Assembly: GCA_963728155.1 (NCBI GenBank)
Contig: CAVSJF010000007.1
Coordinates: 744,001-808,000 of the forward strand
Source: JACVRW01 sp963728155
GTDB lineage: Bacteria > Actinomycetota > Thermoleophilia > Solirubrobacterales > Thermoleophilaceae
Direction of reading: 5' to 3'
Length of the DNA: 64,000 nucleotides
The notes beneath the pieces are model-generated. The model did not search any database. It was not told the DNA's origin and saw only the letters and a program-made list of their open reading frames with translations. The translations under genes and the position numbers were made by a program. Positions 45,343 through 53,904 of the stretch are shown here, in pieces (position 1 is the stretch's first letter; the number at the start of each line of letters is the position of its first letter).

Positions 45343-46203
45343 TCACACGCGGTCCTCGAACTCGCGCCGCTTGATGTCGGTCTCGAGCGGGCGGAACTCG
45401 TCGATCGCGGCCACCAGGTGGTCGGCGAAGCGTTCGAGCGCCTCCTCTCCCTTCTCGCGCGTCGCGGTCATCGGGTTCCCGATCACACCCGTGCGCGAGA
45501 ACTCGTTGTGATCCATCGGGAATGTGAAGTACTGGTAGCCCTGGAAGGCCACGTCGGGGGCGCCATCGCGCTTGACGAAGGACTGAGGCAGCCACTTCGG
45601 CACCTGGGCCCGGTCGTTCTCGGCGCGGTCCATGCGCACCAGAGCGGGGTTGTGGGCCATCACCTGCGAGGTCTCGAGCTCGGAGGCGTGCCAGCCCGGC
45701 GTCTCCTCGGGCGGGTTCTCCAGCAGGTCCTCGAGCATGCCGATGTAGCGCTCGGCGTAGGGCTTGTACAGCCCGACGATCGCGCCCGTCTCGTACTTGA
45801 TCCTGCGCAGCAGCGGATCGATCACCTTCGTGTTGGAGCCGTGCCCGTTAACGAAGATCAGCTTGTTCCAGCCGTGGTGGATCAGGGAGCGGGCGATGTC
45901 GTACCAGGCCTCGACAACGGTCGAGGCCCGGAAGGTGATCGTGCCCACACCGGTTTCCGGCTCGCGCATGTGCTGCGGCGAATAGCCGGCCCAGAAGGGC
46001 GGGGCATAGGGCACCTCGGCCTTCTCGGCCGCCCGCTTGGACACTTCGAGCGCGGTGATCGTGTCGGTGCCCAGCGGCAGGTGAGCGCCGTGCTGCTCGC
46101 ACGAGCCGATCGGGACCAGGATGATGTCCGAGCGCTCGCGAAACCACTCGATGTCCGGTGGGGCAAGGTCGAGCAGGCAGTTCGATACGGGTTGGTCAGA
46201 CAA
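45343..46203 (-). CDS. Creatininase-family amidohydrolase
   Basis: This is a 286-aa protein. I chose TTG 46203, which overlaps the upstream stop by 8 nt and has AAGGAG seven nt before it. Metal ligands are clear: VPIGSCEQHGAHLPLGTDT (Glu, His, Asp), IFVNGHGSNTKVI (His) and GWHASELETSQVM (Glu). The family includes creatinine amidohydrolase and MftE- and FAPy-type deformylases; it opens cyclic amides or cleaves amide bonds. With an ABC importer of the amino-acid/amide class on the other arm, an amide-containing substrate is suggested. Confidence 0.85.
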   Translation of the reverse strand: MSDQPVSNCLLDLAPPDIEWFRERSDIILVPIGSCEQHGAHLPLGTDTITALEVSKRAAEKAEVPYAPPFWAGYSPQHMREPETGVGTITFRASTVVEAWYDIARSLIHHGWNKLIFVNGHGSNTKVIDPLLRRIKYETGAIVGLYKPYAERYIGMLEDLLENPPEETPGWHASELETSQVMAHNPALVRMDRAENDRAQVPKWLPQSFVKRDGAPDVAFQGYQYFTFPMDHNEFSRTGVIGNPMTATREKGEEALERFADHLVAAIDEFRPLETDIKRREFEDRV

Positions 46204-47440
46204 CGCAGGTCTCCTTGGCCAGGGTGAGGTAGCGCTCGGCGACGAGGTCGGCGAACTCGGGGTCATCCACGTGAGCGTCCACTTCCTCGAGCGGTATCTC
46301 GGGCGGCAGCGCGTCGCGCAGGGAGTCGATGAAGGCGGCGTCCGCCTCGGGGTCCCACAGGTCGCCGCCTGGTACGTCGGCGAGCGAGAACCCACCGGTC
46401 GGGCAGATCACCCGCACCGGGCCGTGTGCGCCCGCCAGCCGCTGGGCGACGATGCGGCCGAGCTCGGCCTCCTCCTCGGCGCTCAGCCGCACCAGCGTGG
46501 CCACGGGATTGTGGAAGTACTGCTTGCGTTCGCGGTAGCGCTCGGGCAGCTCCGCGCGAGCGCCCTGGTTGAAAAAGTCGACGCAGCCGGGCACCACCAC
46601 CTGGGGCAGCCCGTGCTCGCCGGCCACGGTCAGGCGCCGCGGCCCGGTGGCGTGGATGCCGGTTGGGTGCATGGCGTTGGCCAGCTCCGAGAGCGTGAAG
46701 TCGATCACTCCCGAGATGGCTCCCGCCTCGATCAGGCGCTCCATGGCGGGGCCGCCGACCCCGTTGGCGTGAAAGACCACCGGTTCCTGGCCCCCGGCCT
46801 CGAGCGCCGGAAGCATCCGCATCACGGCGGGCGTGGTGTGCCCGAGCATCGTGATTCCCACGCATCGCTCCCCGAGCGCCTCGGCCGGCCGGCCGGCGTC
46901 GCGAGCCATTCCCACCACCGCCGCGGCCGCGTTGTCGAAGATCGCCCGCGAGATCGGGTTGATCCCGAGGATGTCGATCACCGAGTGCATCACGAGCGTG
47001 TCGCCCTCGCCCACGAACGGGCCGAAGGGCCGGCGTCCGGACGCCGAGGGAGACACGATCAGCTTGGGTACGCCGACCGGCAGCGCGGCCATCGCCGCGG
47101 CGCCGAGCAGGGCGCCCTCGGCGCCGCCCAGGCACAGGGCGCCGTCCACGCGGCGCTCGGCCCAGAGGCCTTCGAGTACCGCGCGGACGCCCTCCTGCAT
47201 CTGCTCCACGGCCGCCCCGCGGGAGCCCGCCGCGCGTACCGCGTCGAGCTCCCGTCCACCCGCTCGGGCGACCTCGGCGCGCGGAACGTCGGCCTCGCAT
47301 CCCAGGGCCTCGCCGAGGATGCCCGAGTCGATCACGATCGCCTGGCCGCCGAGCGCGGCAATGCGGTCGCGCACGTAGGCCGTCTCCTCGCCCTTGGTGT
47401 CGAGCGTGGCGATCAGCGCGATCCGGGGCGAATTGCTCAA
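46196..47440 (-). CDS. Tm-1-like ATP-binding protein (UPF0261), copy A
   Basis: This is an intact 414-aa protein from TTG 47440, overlapping the upstream stop (TTGA). The N-terminal motif is IALIATLDTKGEETAYVRDR. The nucleotide region contains GALCLGGAEGALLGAAAMAA and LPVGVPKLIVSPSASG. The C-terminal domain has PVVFHANGVGGPAMERLIEA and QVVVPGCVDFFNQG. The family is named after tomato Tm-1, and bacterial members occur in catabolic clusters with unknown chemistry. This copy pairs with a creatininase and a TIM barrel. A second full copy is at 56142 and a third fragment at 55475. Confidence 0.85.
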   Translation of the reverse strand: MSNSPRIALIATLDTKGEETAYVRDRIAALGGQAIVIDSGILGEALGCEADVPRAEVARAGGRELDAVRAAGSRGAAVEQMQEGVRAVLEGLWAERRVDGALCLGGAEGALLGAAAMAALPVGVPKLIVSPSASGRRPFGPFVGEGDTLVMHSVIDILGINPISRAIFDNAAAAVVGMARDAGRPAEALGERCVGITMLGHTTPAVMRMLPALEAGGQEPVVFHANGVGGPAMERLIEAGAISGVIDFTLSELANAMHPTGIHATGPRRLTVAGEHGLPQVVVPGCVDFFNQGARAELPERYRERKQYFHNPVATLVRLSAEEEAELGRIVAQRLAGAHGPVRVICPTGGFSLADVPGGDLWDPEADAAFIDSLRDALPPEIPLEEVDAHVDDPEFADLVAERYLTLAKETCVV

Positions 47441-48342
47441 ACGGCCTGGCCCACCGACTCCGCCGCCTTCTTGAGCCGGTCGATCGAGTCCTGCACGTAC
47501 TGGTCGTAGAGCGCGGCGGGCACGGTCCCGGTGCCGTGGTCGCGCAGGAACTGCTCCATGCCCTGCGAGCCCTCGCTCTCCGAAGCGTCCGTGATCTCGG
47601 TGCGCTCGGAGATGCGGCTGCGGTCGACCGTGGCCACGAACTCCACCGTCACGCAGCCGTCGTAGCCCACCTCGTCCAGGGTCTGCATGAGCTTCTCCCA
47701 GTCCACCGAGCCCTGGCCCGGCGGCATGCGGTTGTTGTCGGCCACGTGAAAGTCCACGAGCCTGTCGCCGGCGCTGCGGATGGCCTCCGCCCAGTCGGCC
47801 TCCTCGATGTTCATGTGGAAGATGTCGAGGCTGACGCCGCAGTTGCCGCCCACGTCCTCGGCCAGCGCGAGGGCCTGGTCGGTGCGGTTGACGAAGTAGG
47901 TCTCGAAGCGGTTGAGCGGCTCGATGCCGATCCGCACGCCGAGCTCCTCCCCGTGGGCCTGGCACTCCTTGAGGCACTCGATCGCCCACTGCCACTCGTC
48001 CTCGGGCGAGCCCATCGGCACGACCTTGCCCACGGTGGAGGGGACGATCGTGATGATCTCCCCGCCCCAGGCCGCGATCTGGCTCATCGTGTCCTTGACG
48101 TAGTCGACCGAGCCCTGGCGCACGTACTTGTCCTCGTGCACGAGGTCGCGCCCGCCGGTCATCAGCGTGACGGAGCCCCAGCAGCCCACTCCGTGCTTGT
48201 CCATCAGGCCCTTGACCTCGTCGGTGTCCCACACGGCGGGCTCGCCCGAGATCTCGATCGCGTCGTAGCCGCTCTTGCCGAGGCGCTCGATCGTGTCCCC
48301 GATCGGCTCCGCGCGCATCCAGTTGTGCATGGCGAACTTCAA
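47437..48342 (-). CDS. Sugar phosphate isomerase/epimerase-like TIM-barrel protein (first in operon)
   Basis: This is an intact 301-aa protein from TTG 48342, with a strong GAAGGAGAGGAG upstream. The barrel starts FAMHNWMRAEPIGDTIERLG. Likely metal-site residues are in GVRIGIEPLNRFETYFVNR (Glu), CGVSLDIFHMNIEEAD (Asp, His), LVDFHVADNNRMPPGQG (His) and CVTVEFVATVDRS (Glu). It is similar in plan to D-tagatose/psicose 3-epimerases and IolE-type enzymes. It is separated by only 21 nt from the FAD oxidase upstream and overlaps the Tm-1-like gene downstream. Confidence 0.87.
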   Translation of the reverse strand: MKFAMHNWMRAEPIGDTIERLGKSGYDAIEISGEPAVWDTDEVKGLMDKHGVGCWGSVTLMTGGRDLVHEDKYVRQGSVDYVKDTMSQIAAWGGEIITIVPSTVGKVVPMGSPEDEWQWAIECLKECQAHGEELGVRIGIEPLNRFETYFVNRTDQALALAEDVGGNCGVSLDIFHMNIEEADWAEAIRSAGDRLVDFHVADNNRMPPGQGSVDWEKLMQTLDEVGYDGCVTVEFVATVDRSRISERTEITDASESEGSQGMEQFLRDHGTGTVPAALYDQYVQDSIDRLKKAAESVGQAV

Positions 48343-48363
48343 AGGTTCTCCTCTCCTTCGTTC

Positions 48364-49791
48364 CTACAGTCCGAGTTTTCCCGGGTTGAGGATCCCGTCG
48401 GGATCCAGCGCCCGCTTGATGCTTCGCATGGCCTCCAGCGAGGCTCCGTGCTGGCGCTCCATGTAGGGCGCGAGCTTCAGCCCCACCCCGTGGTGGTCGT
48501 TCATCACGCCGCCCGCGGTGAAGGCGGCCTCCAGGCCGTCGGCCCAGATCCGGTCGTGCAGCTCCACGGCGCCCGGTCCGCCGCCCCCGTCTGGGACCAC
48601 GAAGCGGGCGTAGATCATCGTTCCCCACTGGTACCAGTGAGAGAAGTGCATCCGCAGCTGGAGGTCGACGTCGGCGAACGGCTCCTTGACCGCGGCGCGC
48701 AGCGCGTCGTAGACCGCCTCGATCTTCGCGTAGGTGGCGACCACGTCGATCGTCCCCCACACCGACGGCAGCACCGGCTGGTGGGGTGGCACGTAGAAGT
48801 CGTAGCGCCGGTCCCACCAGGTCTCGGCCAGAGCCGGGTCGAGCTCGGTGGCTCCGGCGTCGTGGGCGAGCGCCAGGGTGGCGGTCTCCTCGGCCTCGGC
48901 GATGCCCGGCTCGCCCTCGAAGCACAGGACCGTGCAGACGCCGTCGAGGTTCTCGCCCACGACGGGTGAGAGGGCGAGCCTGGTGGCCTCGTCGTCGTAC
49001 ATGCGGATCACCGAGGGACGCGCGCCGGCGGCCAGCGCGCGCCGCATGGCGTCGACGCCCGAGCCCACGGTCGGAAACCGCACCGTGGCAAAGCGCCGCG
49101 CGGCGGGAAGTGGAACGATCTGCAGCGTCACCTGCGTGATCACCCCCAGCGTTCCCTCCGAGCCGACGAAGAGCTGGGTCAGCTCCGGCCCGACCGCATG
49201 ACGCGGCACGGGCACCGTCTCGATCAGCTCGCCGCTCGCGAGCACCACGCGCAGCGAGAGCAGCAGGTCCTCGATCTTGCCGTAGCGGGTGGAGAGCACC
49301 CCGGAGCCGCGCGCGGCCACGTAGCCGCCGACGGTGGCCCATTGCGACGAGGCCGGGTAGTGGGGCAGCATGAGCCCGCGCGCGTTCAGCTCGCGCTCGA
49401 GGCGGTCTCCGTTCACACCGGCCTCGCAAGTGACCGTGTAGGAGCGCTCGTCGATCTCGACGATCCGGTCGAGTCCGGTCAGGTCGATCACCAGGCCGCC
49501 GTGCACCGGCACCGATCCGCCCTGGGTTCCCGACCCGCCGCCCCAGGCCACCACGGGCACGCCGTGCTCGGCGGCCACGCGGACCGCGGCGGTCACCTGG
49601 GCCTCGGTCGTCGGACGCGCCACGAGCTCGGGGCGCCCGATCGGCTCTCCCTGCGCCTGTGCGTGCAGGCCGAGCCAGTAGGTGTCCGTCACATAGGCAT
49701 CGAGTTGCTCGGGAGCCTGGCTGACGGCACCATCGCCGAGCTCGCTATCCAGTTCGGCTCGAAACCGGTCGGTGACGGTGGAGGTGTGCAG
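48364..49791 (-). CDS. FAD-linked oxidase (GlcD/vanillyl-alcohol oxidase superfamily), probable CTG start
   Basis: The FAD-binding motif is VPVVAWGGGSGTQGGSVPVH, followed by GGYVAARGSGVLSTRYGKIE and LFVGSEGTLGVITQV. The C-terminus RALDPDGILNPGKLG is diagnostic. The first conventional start is GTG 49692. However, 33 upstream codons in frame encode family-like N-terminal sequence (SELGDGAVSQAPEQLDAYVT). An AAAGGAG at 49807-49801 lies exactly 9 nt before a CTG at 49791, and no ATG, GTG or TTG occurs between. I therefore start it at CTG (475 aa). It probably oxidises a 2-hydroxy acid or polyol and heads the left arm of the cluster. Confidence 0.82.
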   Translation of the reverse strand: MHTSTVTDRFRAELDSELGDGAVSQAPEQLDAYVTDTYWLGLHAQAQGEPIGRPELVARPTTEAQVTAAVRVAAEHGVPVVAWGGGSGTQGGSVPVHGGLVIDLTGLDRIVEIDERSYTVTCEAGVNGDRLERELNARGLMLPHYPASSQWATVGGYVAARGSGVLSTRYGKIEDLLLSLRVVLASGELIETVPVPRHAVGPELTQLFVGSEGTLGVITQVTLQIVPLPAARRFATVRFPTVGSGVDAMRRALAAGARPSVIRMYDDEATRLALSPVVGENLDGVCTVLCFEGEPGIAEAEETATLALAHDAGATELDPALAETWWDRRYDFYVPPHQPVLPSVWGTIDVVATYAKIEAVYDALRAAVKEPFADVDLQLRMHFSHWYQWGTMIYARFVVPDGGGGPGAVELHDRIWADGLEAAFTAGGVMNDHHGVGLKLAPYMERQHGASLEAMRSIKRALDPDGILNPGKLGL

Positions 49792-49832
49792 TGTTAAGAG
49801 CTCCTTTGCAAAGACCCGTCATCAGTCTTCAG

Positions 49833-49877
49833 GACTTGACAACGAACATTGCATTAGTTTTCAATACGTGTCAAGTC
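49833..49877. promoter_or_regulatory. Divergent regulatory region with 9-bp inverted repeat
   Basis: GACTTGACA (49833-49841) is matched by TGTCAAGTC (49869-49877), a perfect 9-bp inverted repeat with a 27-nt AT-rich centre. Each half contains TTGACA, a consensus -35 box reading inward on its strand. The site lies between the FAD-oxidase operon and the ABC importer operon. It may be the operator of the DeoR regulator, overlapping face-to-face promoters. Confidence 0.55.
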
Positions 49878-49981
49878 TATGCGTCTCCCGCTTCGGCGTA
49901 ACCAAGCTGCGACCGCTGATCCCTCCGTGGAAGCACTCCCTGGGACCCACAGCCTGCCGAAGGTGTTGGGGGCCGCCGCCC

Positions 49982-50194
49982 TGGTACCTGCTCGGCGGCT
50001 ACCTCGCCTTGGAGATGCAGAAGGGCTGGTTCACCGAGGAGAGCGAGGGGCTGAACATCAGCCTCAGCTCACCCTCGGGCGGCTCGTCCGGGTAGGACCT
50101 GCTCGGCTGGCTCGTGCCGATCGTCCTGGCTGCGATCGCGATCGGGTTCGTGGGTCTCTCGATCCAGCAGCGTCCGGATACAACTTGCGCTTGA
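49982..50194 (+). pseudogene. Remnant of a second LivH-type permease
   Basis: The frame through 49985 reads YLLGGYLALEMQKGWFTEES, has a TAG at 50093-50095, and continues DLLGWLVPIVLAAIAIGFVG to LSIQQ before a TGA at 50192-50194. This mirrors the intact LivH just downstream (FFLLGGYIALELQRN, then NWFLPLLAAGLIVGGVGLLM, then QQ). It covers about 70 residues of the same region of the protein, with an internal stop and no start or remaining helices. It is debris of a related importer. The preceding 49878-49981 shows no recognisable LivH sequence. Confidence 0.68.
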
Positions 50195-50204
50195 ATGCGG
50201 GGGG

Positions 50205-51287
50205 GTGTTAGTTTCGCCCAGCTTGGCTTCCACCAGTGTGTCTCTGGGGCGGGCGCTGCGGATCGCGGGCCTGGTGCTGCTTGCGCTGGTCATCGCGTTC
50301 CCGATCGTCTGGGTCCTGTTCATCGCGTCGGACACCACCTTCGGCCCGGCCGTCGACGACCCCAAGGACTTCCTCATCACGCTGCTCAACGGCGTCACGG
50401 CGGCGGCGTTGTACTTCATCGTCGCCAGCGGCTTCACCCTCATCTTCGGCCTCATGCGCGTCGTGAACATGGCCCACGGAGCATTCTTCCTGCTGGGCGG
50501 CTACATCGCGCTCGAGCTGCAGCGTAATCTGGTGCCGGGTGCCGGGTCGGCCCTCGGCGTCTCGAGCGCCCAGGTCAGCTTCATGAACTGGTTCCTGCCC
50601 CTGCTGGCGGCCGGTCTCATCGTCGGCGGGGTCGGGTTGCTGATGCAGCAGGCGTTCCTGCGCTGGAACCAGGGCCAGGAGCTGCGCCAAGCGCTGATCA
50701 CGATCGCGATCTCGATCATCGCCGCCGATCAGATGCTCGCCCACTTCGGCGGCGTCGCGAAGGACATCTCGTGGCCCCGGACCTTCGACAAGTTCCTCGA
50801 TCTGCAGGTCGCGGAGGTGCAGTACACGCTCACGCGCCTCGTGATCCTCGGCGTGGGCCTGTTCATCGGGGGGGCGCTGTGGTTCTGGCTTAAGCGCACG
50901 CGCACCGGGATGGTGATCCGGGCGGGCGTCGACGACCGCGACATGGTCTCCGCCCTCGGGGTGAACATCCAGCTGACGTTCGCGATTGCCTTCTTCATCG
51001 GGTCGGCGCTCGCCGGCATCGGGGGCACCATGGGCGGCTCGTTCGCCAGCCTCGCGCCCGGGGTCGACGGGCTCTGGCTTCTCAACTCGCTGGTGGTCGT
51101 GATCATCGGCGGCATGGGATCCCTTGGTGGAGCCGCCATCGGGGCGCTGCTGCTGGGGCTGACCACGAACTTCGCCGCCGCCTACCTCCCGTCCAACTAC
51201 ACGTTCTACTCGATCATCTTCACGTTCGTGCTGCTGGCGGTCGTGCTCGCCGTACGCCCGCTCGGGCTGTTCGGCCGGCCCGCATGA
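50205..51287 (+). CDS. livH: Branched-chain-amino-acid-type ABC transporter permease (LivH family)
   Basis: This is an intact 360-aa membrane protein from GTG 50205. Helix 1 is ALRIAGLVLLALVIAFPIVW. The family motifs GVTAAALYFIVASGFTLIFG and RVVNMAHGAFFLLGGYIALE follow, and the EAA-like loop region is FAIAFFIGSALAGIGGTMGG. C-terminal helices include GMGSLGGAAIGALLLGL. An extra periplasmic segment (DTTFGPAVDDPKDF) sits after helix 1. It forms the channel with LivM. Importers of this class carry branched amino acids, amides, urea or other small polar compounds. Confidence 0.9.
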   Translation: MLVSPSLASTSVSLGRALRIAGLVLLALVIAFPIVWVLFIASDTTFGPAVDDPKDFLITLLNGVTAAALYFIVASGFTLIFGLMRVVNMAHGAFFLLGGYIALELQRNLVPGAGSALGVSSAQVSFMNWFLPLLAAGLIVGGVGLLMQQAFLRWNQGQELRQALITIAISIIAADQMLAHFGGVAKDISWPRTFDKFLDLQVAEVQYTLTRLVILGVGLFIGGALWFWLKRTRTGMVIRAGVDDRDMVSALGVNIQLTFAIAFFIGSALAGIGGTMGGSFASLAPGVDGLWLLNSLVVVIIGGMGSLGGAAIGALLLGLTTNFAAAYLPSNYTFYSIIFTFVLLAVVLAVRPLGLFGRPA

Positions 51288-52354
51288 ACGCTGCGGCGAG
51301 CTTCCGTCTCACGCCCAACCGTGCGGTCGGAGCGCTTCTCGTGATGCTCGCGCTGTTAGCACCGCTCATCGTCAGCGAGTACTGGGTCGGCACGCTGCTG
51401 ACCCAGACGATGTTCCTCGGCATCGTCGCGGCCAGCCTCATCTTCCTCTCGGCCGACGGGGGAATGGTGTCCCTCGCCCAGGTGGCGATATACGGCATCG
51501 CGGGGTTCGCACTCGGCAACCTCACGACCACCGGCAACACCAAGGGCCTGAACCTCGGCTGGGAGCCGGTGCCCGGCATCCTCATGGCCATCGCCATTGC
51601 GGTCGCGGTGGCCTTCATCTTCGGCGTCCTGGCCAGCCGCAGCTACGGCATCTACTTCCTCATGATCACGCTCGTCTTCAGTGTGATCGCAAACCTCTCT
51701 TTCGGCCAGGTGACGAGCGTGTCGGGGTTCGGCGGGATCAGCGGGATCCCCATCCCCAACTTCTTCGACCGCACGGTCCACCCCGACCGCCTCTACTTCG
51801 CGACGCTGTTGGTGGCGGCGCTCGTCTACCTTGGGCTGCGCTACGTCGGCCGCACTCCCTTCGGGTTGGCCCTGCAGGGGATTCGCGACGACCCGGTGCG
51901 GATGCGCTCCCTGGGCTACAGCGTGACGTTGCACCGCCTGCTCGCGTTCACCCTCGCGGGTTTCGTCGCTGCGCTGGCCGGGATTCTCTTCGTCTGGTGG
52001 AACGCGCAGATCGCGCCGTCGACCATCGACCTCACCGCGACGATCGACGTGCTCCTGATCGCCGTCATCGGCGGATTGTTCCGGCTCGAGGGGGCGTGGG
52101 TCGGGGCGTTCGTATTCGTCCTGATCAACAACTACGCGCAGGATGTCGGCTTCGTGGCCGAGCGGTTCCACACGCTGATCGGGTTGATCTTCCTGGTCAT
52201 CGTGCTCGTGTCCCCCGACGGCCTGGTCGGCCTGTGGGAGCGGACGGTCGGGCGGCTGCGCGGTCCGTCCAGCCCGGGTGAGACCGGGGAAGGAAGTTCG
52301 GCCGGCACTGTGCCGGCAGGTGAGCGTGGATCATCGACGCTCACGGGCTCGTAG
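51284..52354 (+). CDS. livM: Branched-chain-amino-acid-type ABC transporter permease (LivM family)
   Basis: This is an intact 356-aa protein whose ATG overlaps the livH stop (ATGA). Multiple helices include IVAASLIFLSADGGMVSLAQ, the family signature SRSYGIYFLMITLVFSVIAN and GLALQGIRDDPVRMRSLGYS (cytoplasmic coupling loop). TATIDVLLIAVIGGLFRLEG follows. A C-terminal Gly/Ser-rich tail of about 35 residues is cytoplasmic. It partners LivH; the downstream binding protein and two ATPases complete the importer. Confidence 0.9.
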   Translation: MNAAASFRLTPNRAVGALLVMLALLAPLIVSEYWVGTLLTQTMFLGIVAASLIFLSADGGMVSLAQVAIYGIAGFALGNLTTTGNTKGLNLGWEPVPGILMAIAIAVAVAFIFGVLASRSYGIYFLMITLVFSVIANLSFGQVTSVSGFGGISGIPIPNFFDRTVHPDRLYFATLLVAALVYLGLRYVGRTPFGLALQGIRDDPVRMRSLGYSVTLHRLLAFTLAGFVAALAGILFVWWNAQIAPSTIDLTATIDVLLIAVIGGLFRLEGAWVGAFVFVLINNYAQDVGFVAERFHTLIGLIFLVIVLVSPDGLVGLWERTVGRLRGPSSPGETGEGSSAGTVPAGERGSSTLTGS

Positions 52355-52403
52355 AACGACACCGCCGGGGGATGGGCCCACGGCGAGAAGAGGAGAAAAG
52401 GCA

Positions 52404-53897
52404 ATGTCAGAGGTAACGAAACGGAGGCGCGGCCTGATGTGGTTTGCGCTTCTCTTGGGAATCGCGGCGCTCGCGCTTGCGGCCTGCGGCGACGACGACG
52501 ACGAGGGCGGCGGCGGAGGCGAGACGGCCTCCGAGGAGGCGCCGAGCACCGCGGAGGCGCCCCCGGGGTACGCCGCCGTCAAGCAGGAGACGGGCGGCAG
52601 CGGGACGCCGATCAAGGTCGCTGTGCTCTCCGAGTGCAAGGGCGCGTTCGGCTCCTTCGACAACCAGAACATGGCCGGAGCCGTCTCGGCGTTGGCTCAG
52701 TTCGCCGGCGCCAAGCCCAAGAACCCGAACAAGCCGCGCGACGGCTGGACCGGAGGCGCGATCAACGGGCACCCGCTCGAGCTCGTGGGCGTCGGCTGCG
52801 GCGACGACACGTCGGGCACGGCGATCAAGGAGACGCGGCGGCTCATGGAGCAGCTCGACGCTGACGTCATGATCGGCCCGCTGTCGGGAGACGAGTCGAT
52901 CGCGGTGGCCAACTACGCCAAGCAGCACCCGGAGAAGACCTTCGTCAACGGTGCGGCCGGGGCGCAGGACACGACGCTCAAGGTGCGGGCGCCGAACTTC
53001 GCGCGCTTCAACGGTGACGGCGCGCAGTTCAACGCCGGCCTGGGCGACCTGGCCTACAACAAGCTGGGTTGGAAGACGGCGGCGGTGATCGGCGACGACT
53101 ACAGCTTCGGCTGGACGTCGATGGCCGGCTTCATCTCGGAGTTCTGCGCCGCCGGCGGACAGGTCACCAAGCGGGTCTTCCCGCCGCTGAACACGACGGA
53201 CTACTCGTCCTTCGCGCAGCAACTGCCGGACGACGTGGACGGCACGTTCGTGGCCGTCGGCGGCGCGGGTCTCATCCCGTTCCTGAAGGCCTACGAGCAG
53301 GCGAAGGGGCCGATCGACGCCAAGAAGTTCCTGGGCAACGTGTTCTGGGGCACGCCGTCGCAGTTCGAGCAGCTCGGCCCCCGGGTCGCGGGCGTGTACG
53401 CCGGCGGCGCGGGCACGGCCGGCGATCTGGATACGCCGGAGGCCCAGTACTACGGCAACGGCATCGTCGGCAAGTGGTTCAAGGAGATCCCGCCCGGTGG
53501 TGATTCCGCGCCCCAGGCGGCCAGTGTGTTCACGTACAGCTACTTCGTGAACACGTGGGGGCTGATCGAGGCGCTCAAGCAGGTCAAGGGCGACATCTCC
53601 GGCGGCCAGAAGGAACTGCAGGACGCGCTGGCGCAGGTCTCGCTGAACGCTCCGTACGGCAAGATCACGCTGGACGAGAACCGCCAGGCGATCACCGACC
53701 AGTACTACCTGCAGCTGGTCGAGGGCGACCAGGGGCTGGCCACGAAGACCGTGGGCAGCGTGCCCGACGTGGACCAGACGTTCGGTGGCACGTTCAGCGA
53801 TTCGAGCCCGGCGCCGGGACGGACGTACCCGCCCTGCGAGAAGCGGAGCATCCCGTGGCTCGGCAAGACCGAGAAGCCGAAGGTCGTCGGGGGCTAG
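52404..53897 (+). CDS. ABC transporter substrate-binding lipoprotein (LivK-like)
   Basis: This is an intact 497-aa protein with ATG 52404 and GAGGAGAAAAGG upstream. Its lipoprotein signal ends in the lipobox LALAACGDD, followed by an acidic/Gly linker. The periplasmic-binding-protein type I fold starts at PIKVAVLSECKGAFGSFDNQ. It includes LMEQLDADVMIGPLSGDESI, KTAAVIGDDYSFGWTSMAGF and VAGVYAGGAGTAGDLD. A long insertion relative to LivK and the unusual length suggest a special ligand. It is anchored outside the membrane and delivers substrate to LivHM. Confidence 0.88.
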   Translation: MSEVTKRRRGLMWFALLLGIAALALAACGDDDDEGGGGGETASEEAPSTAEAPPGYAAVKQETGGSGTPIKVAVLSECKGAFGSFDNQNMAGAVSALAQFAGAKPKNPNKPRDGWTGGAINGHPLELVGVGCGDDTSGTAIKETRRLMEQLDADVMIGPLSGDESIAVANYAKQHPEKTFVNGAAGAQDTTLKVRAPNFARFNGDGAQFNAGLGDLAYNKLGWKTAAVIGDDYSFGWTSMAGFISEFCAAGGQVTKRVFPPLNTTDYSSFAQQLPDDVDGTFVAVGGAGLIPFLKAYEQAKGPIDAKKFLGNVFWGTPSQFEQLGPRVAGVYAGGAGTAGDLDTPEAQYYGNGIVGKWFKEIPPGGDSAPQAASVFTYSYFVNTWGLIEALKQVKGDISGGQKELQDALAQVSLNAPYGKITLDENRQAITDQYYLQLVEGDQGLATKTVGSVPDVDQTFGGTFSDSSPAPGRTYPPCEKRSIPWLGKTEKPKVVGG

Positions 53898-53904
53898 GGA
53901 GTCC

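Noticed and set aside
46196..49429. 1077-codon leftward open frame
   Set aside because: Only the last 414 codons encode the Tm-1-like protein; the upstream part is out-of-frame translation of the TIM-barrel and FAD-oxidase genes, which are intact in their own frames.
49878..49981. Possible N-terminal part of the LivH remnant or a small gene (frame from 49772)
   Set aside because: The translation before 49982 has no LivH-like helix and overlaps the regulatory dyad; only the segment from 49982 shows homology.
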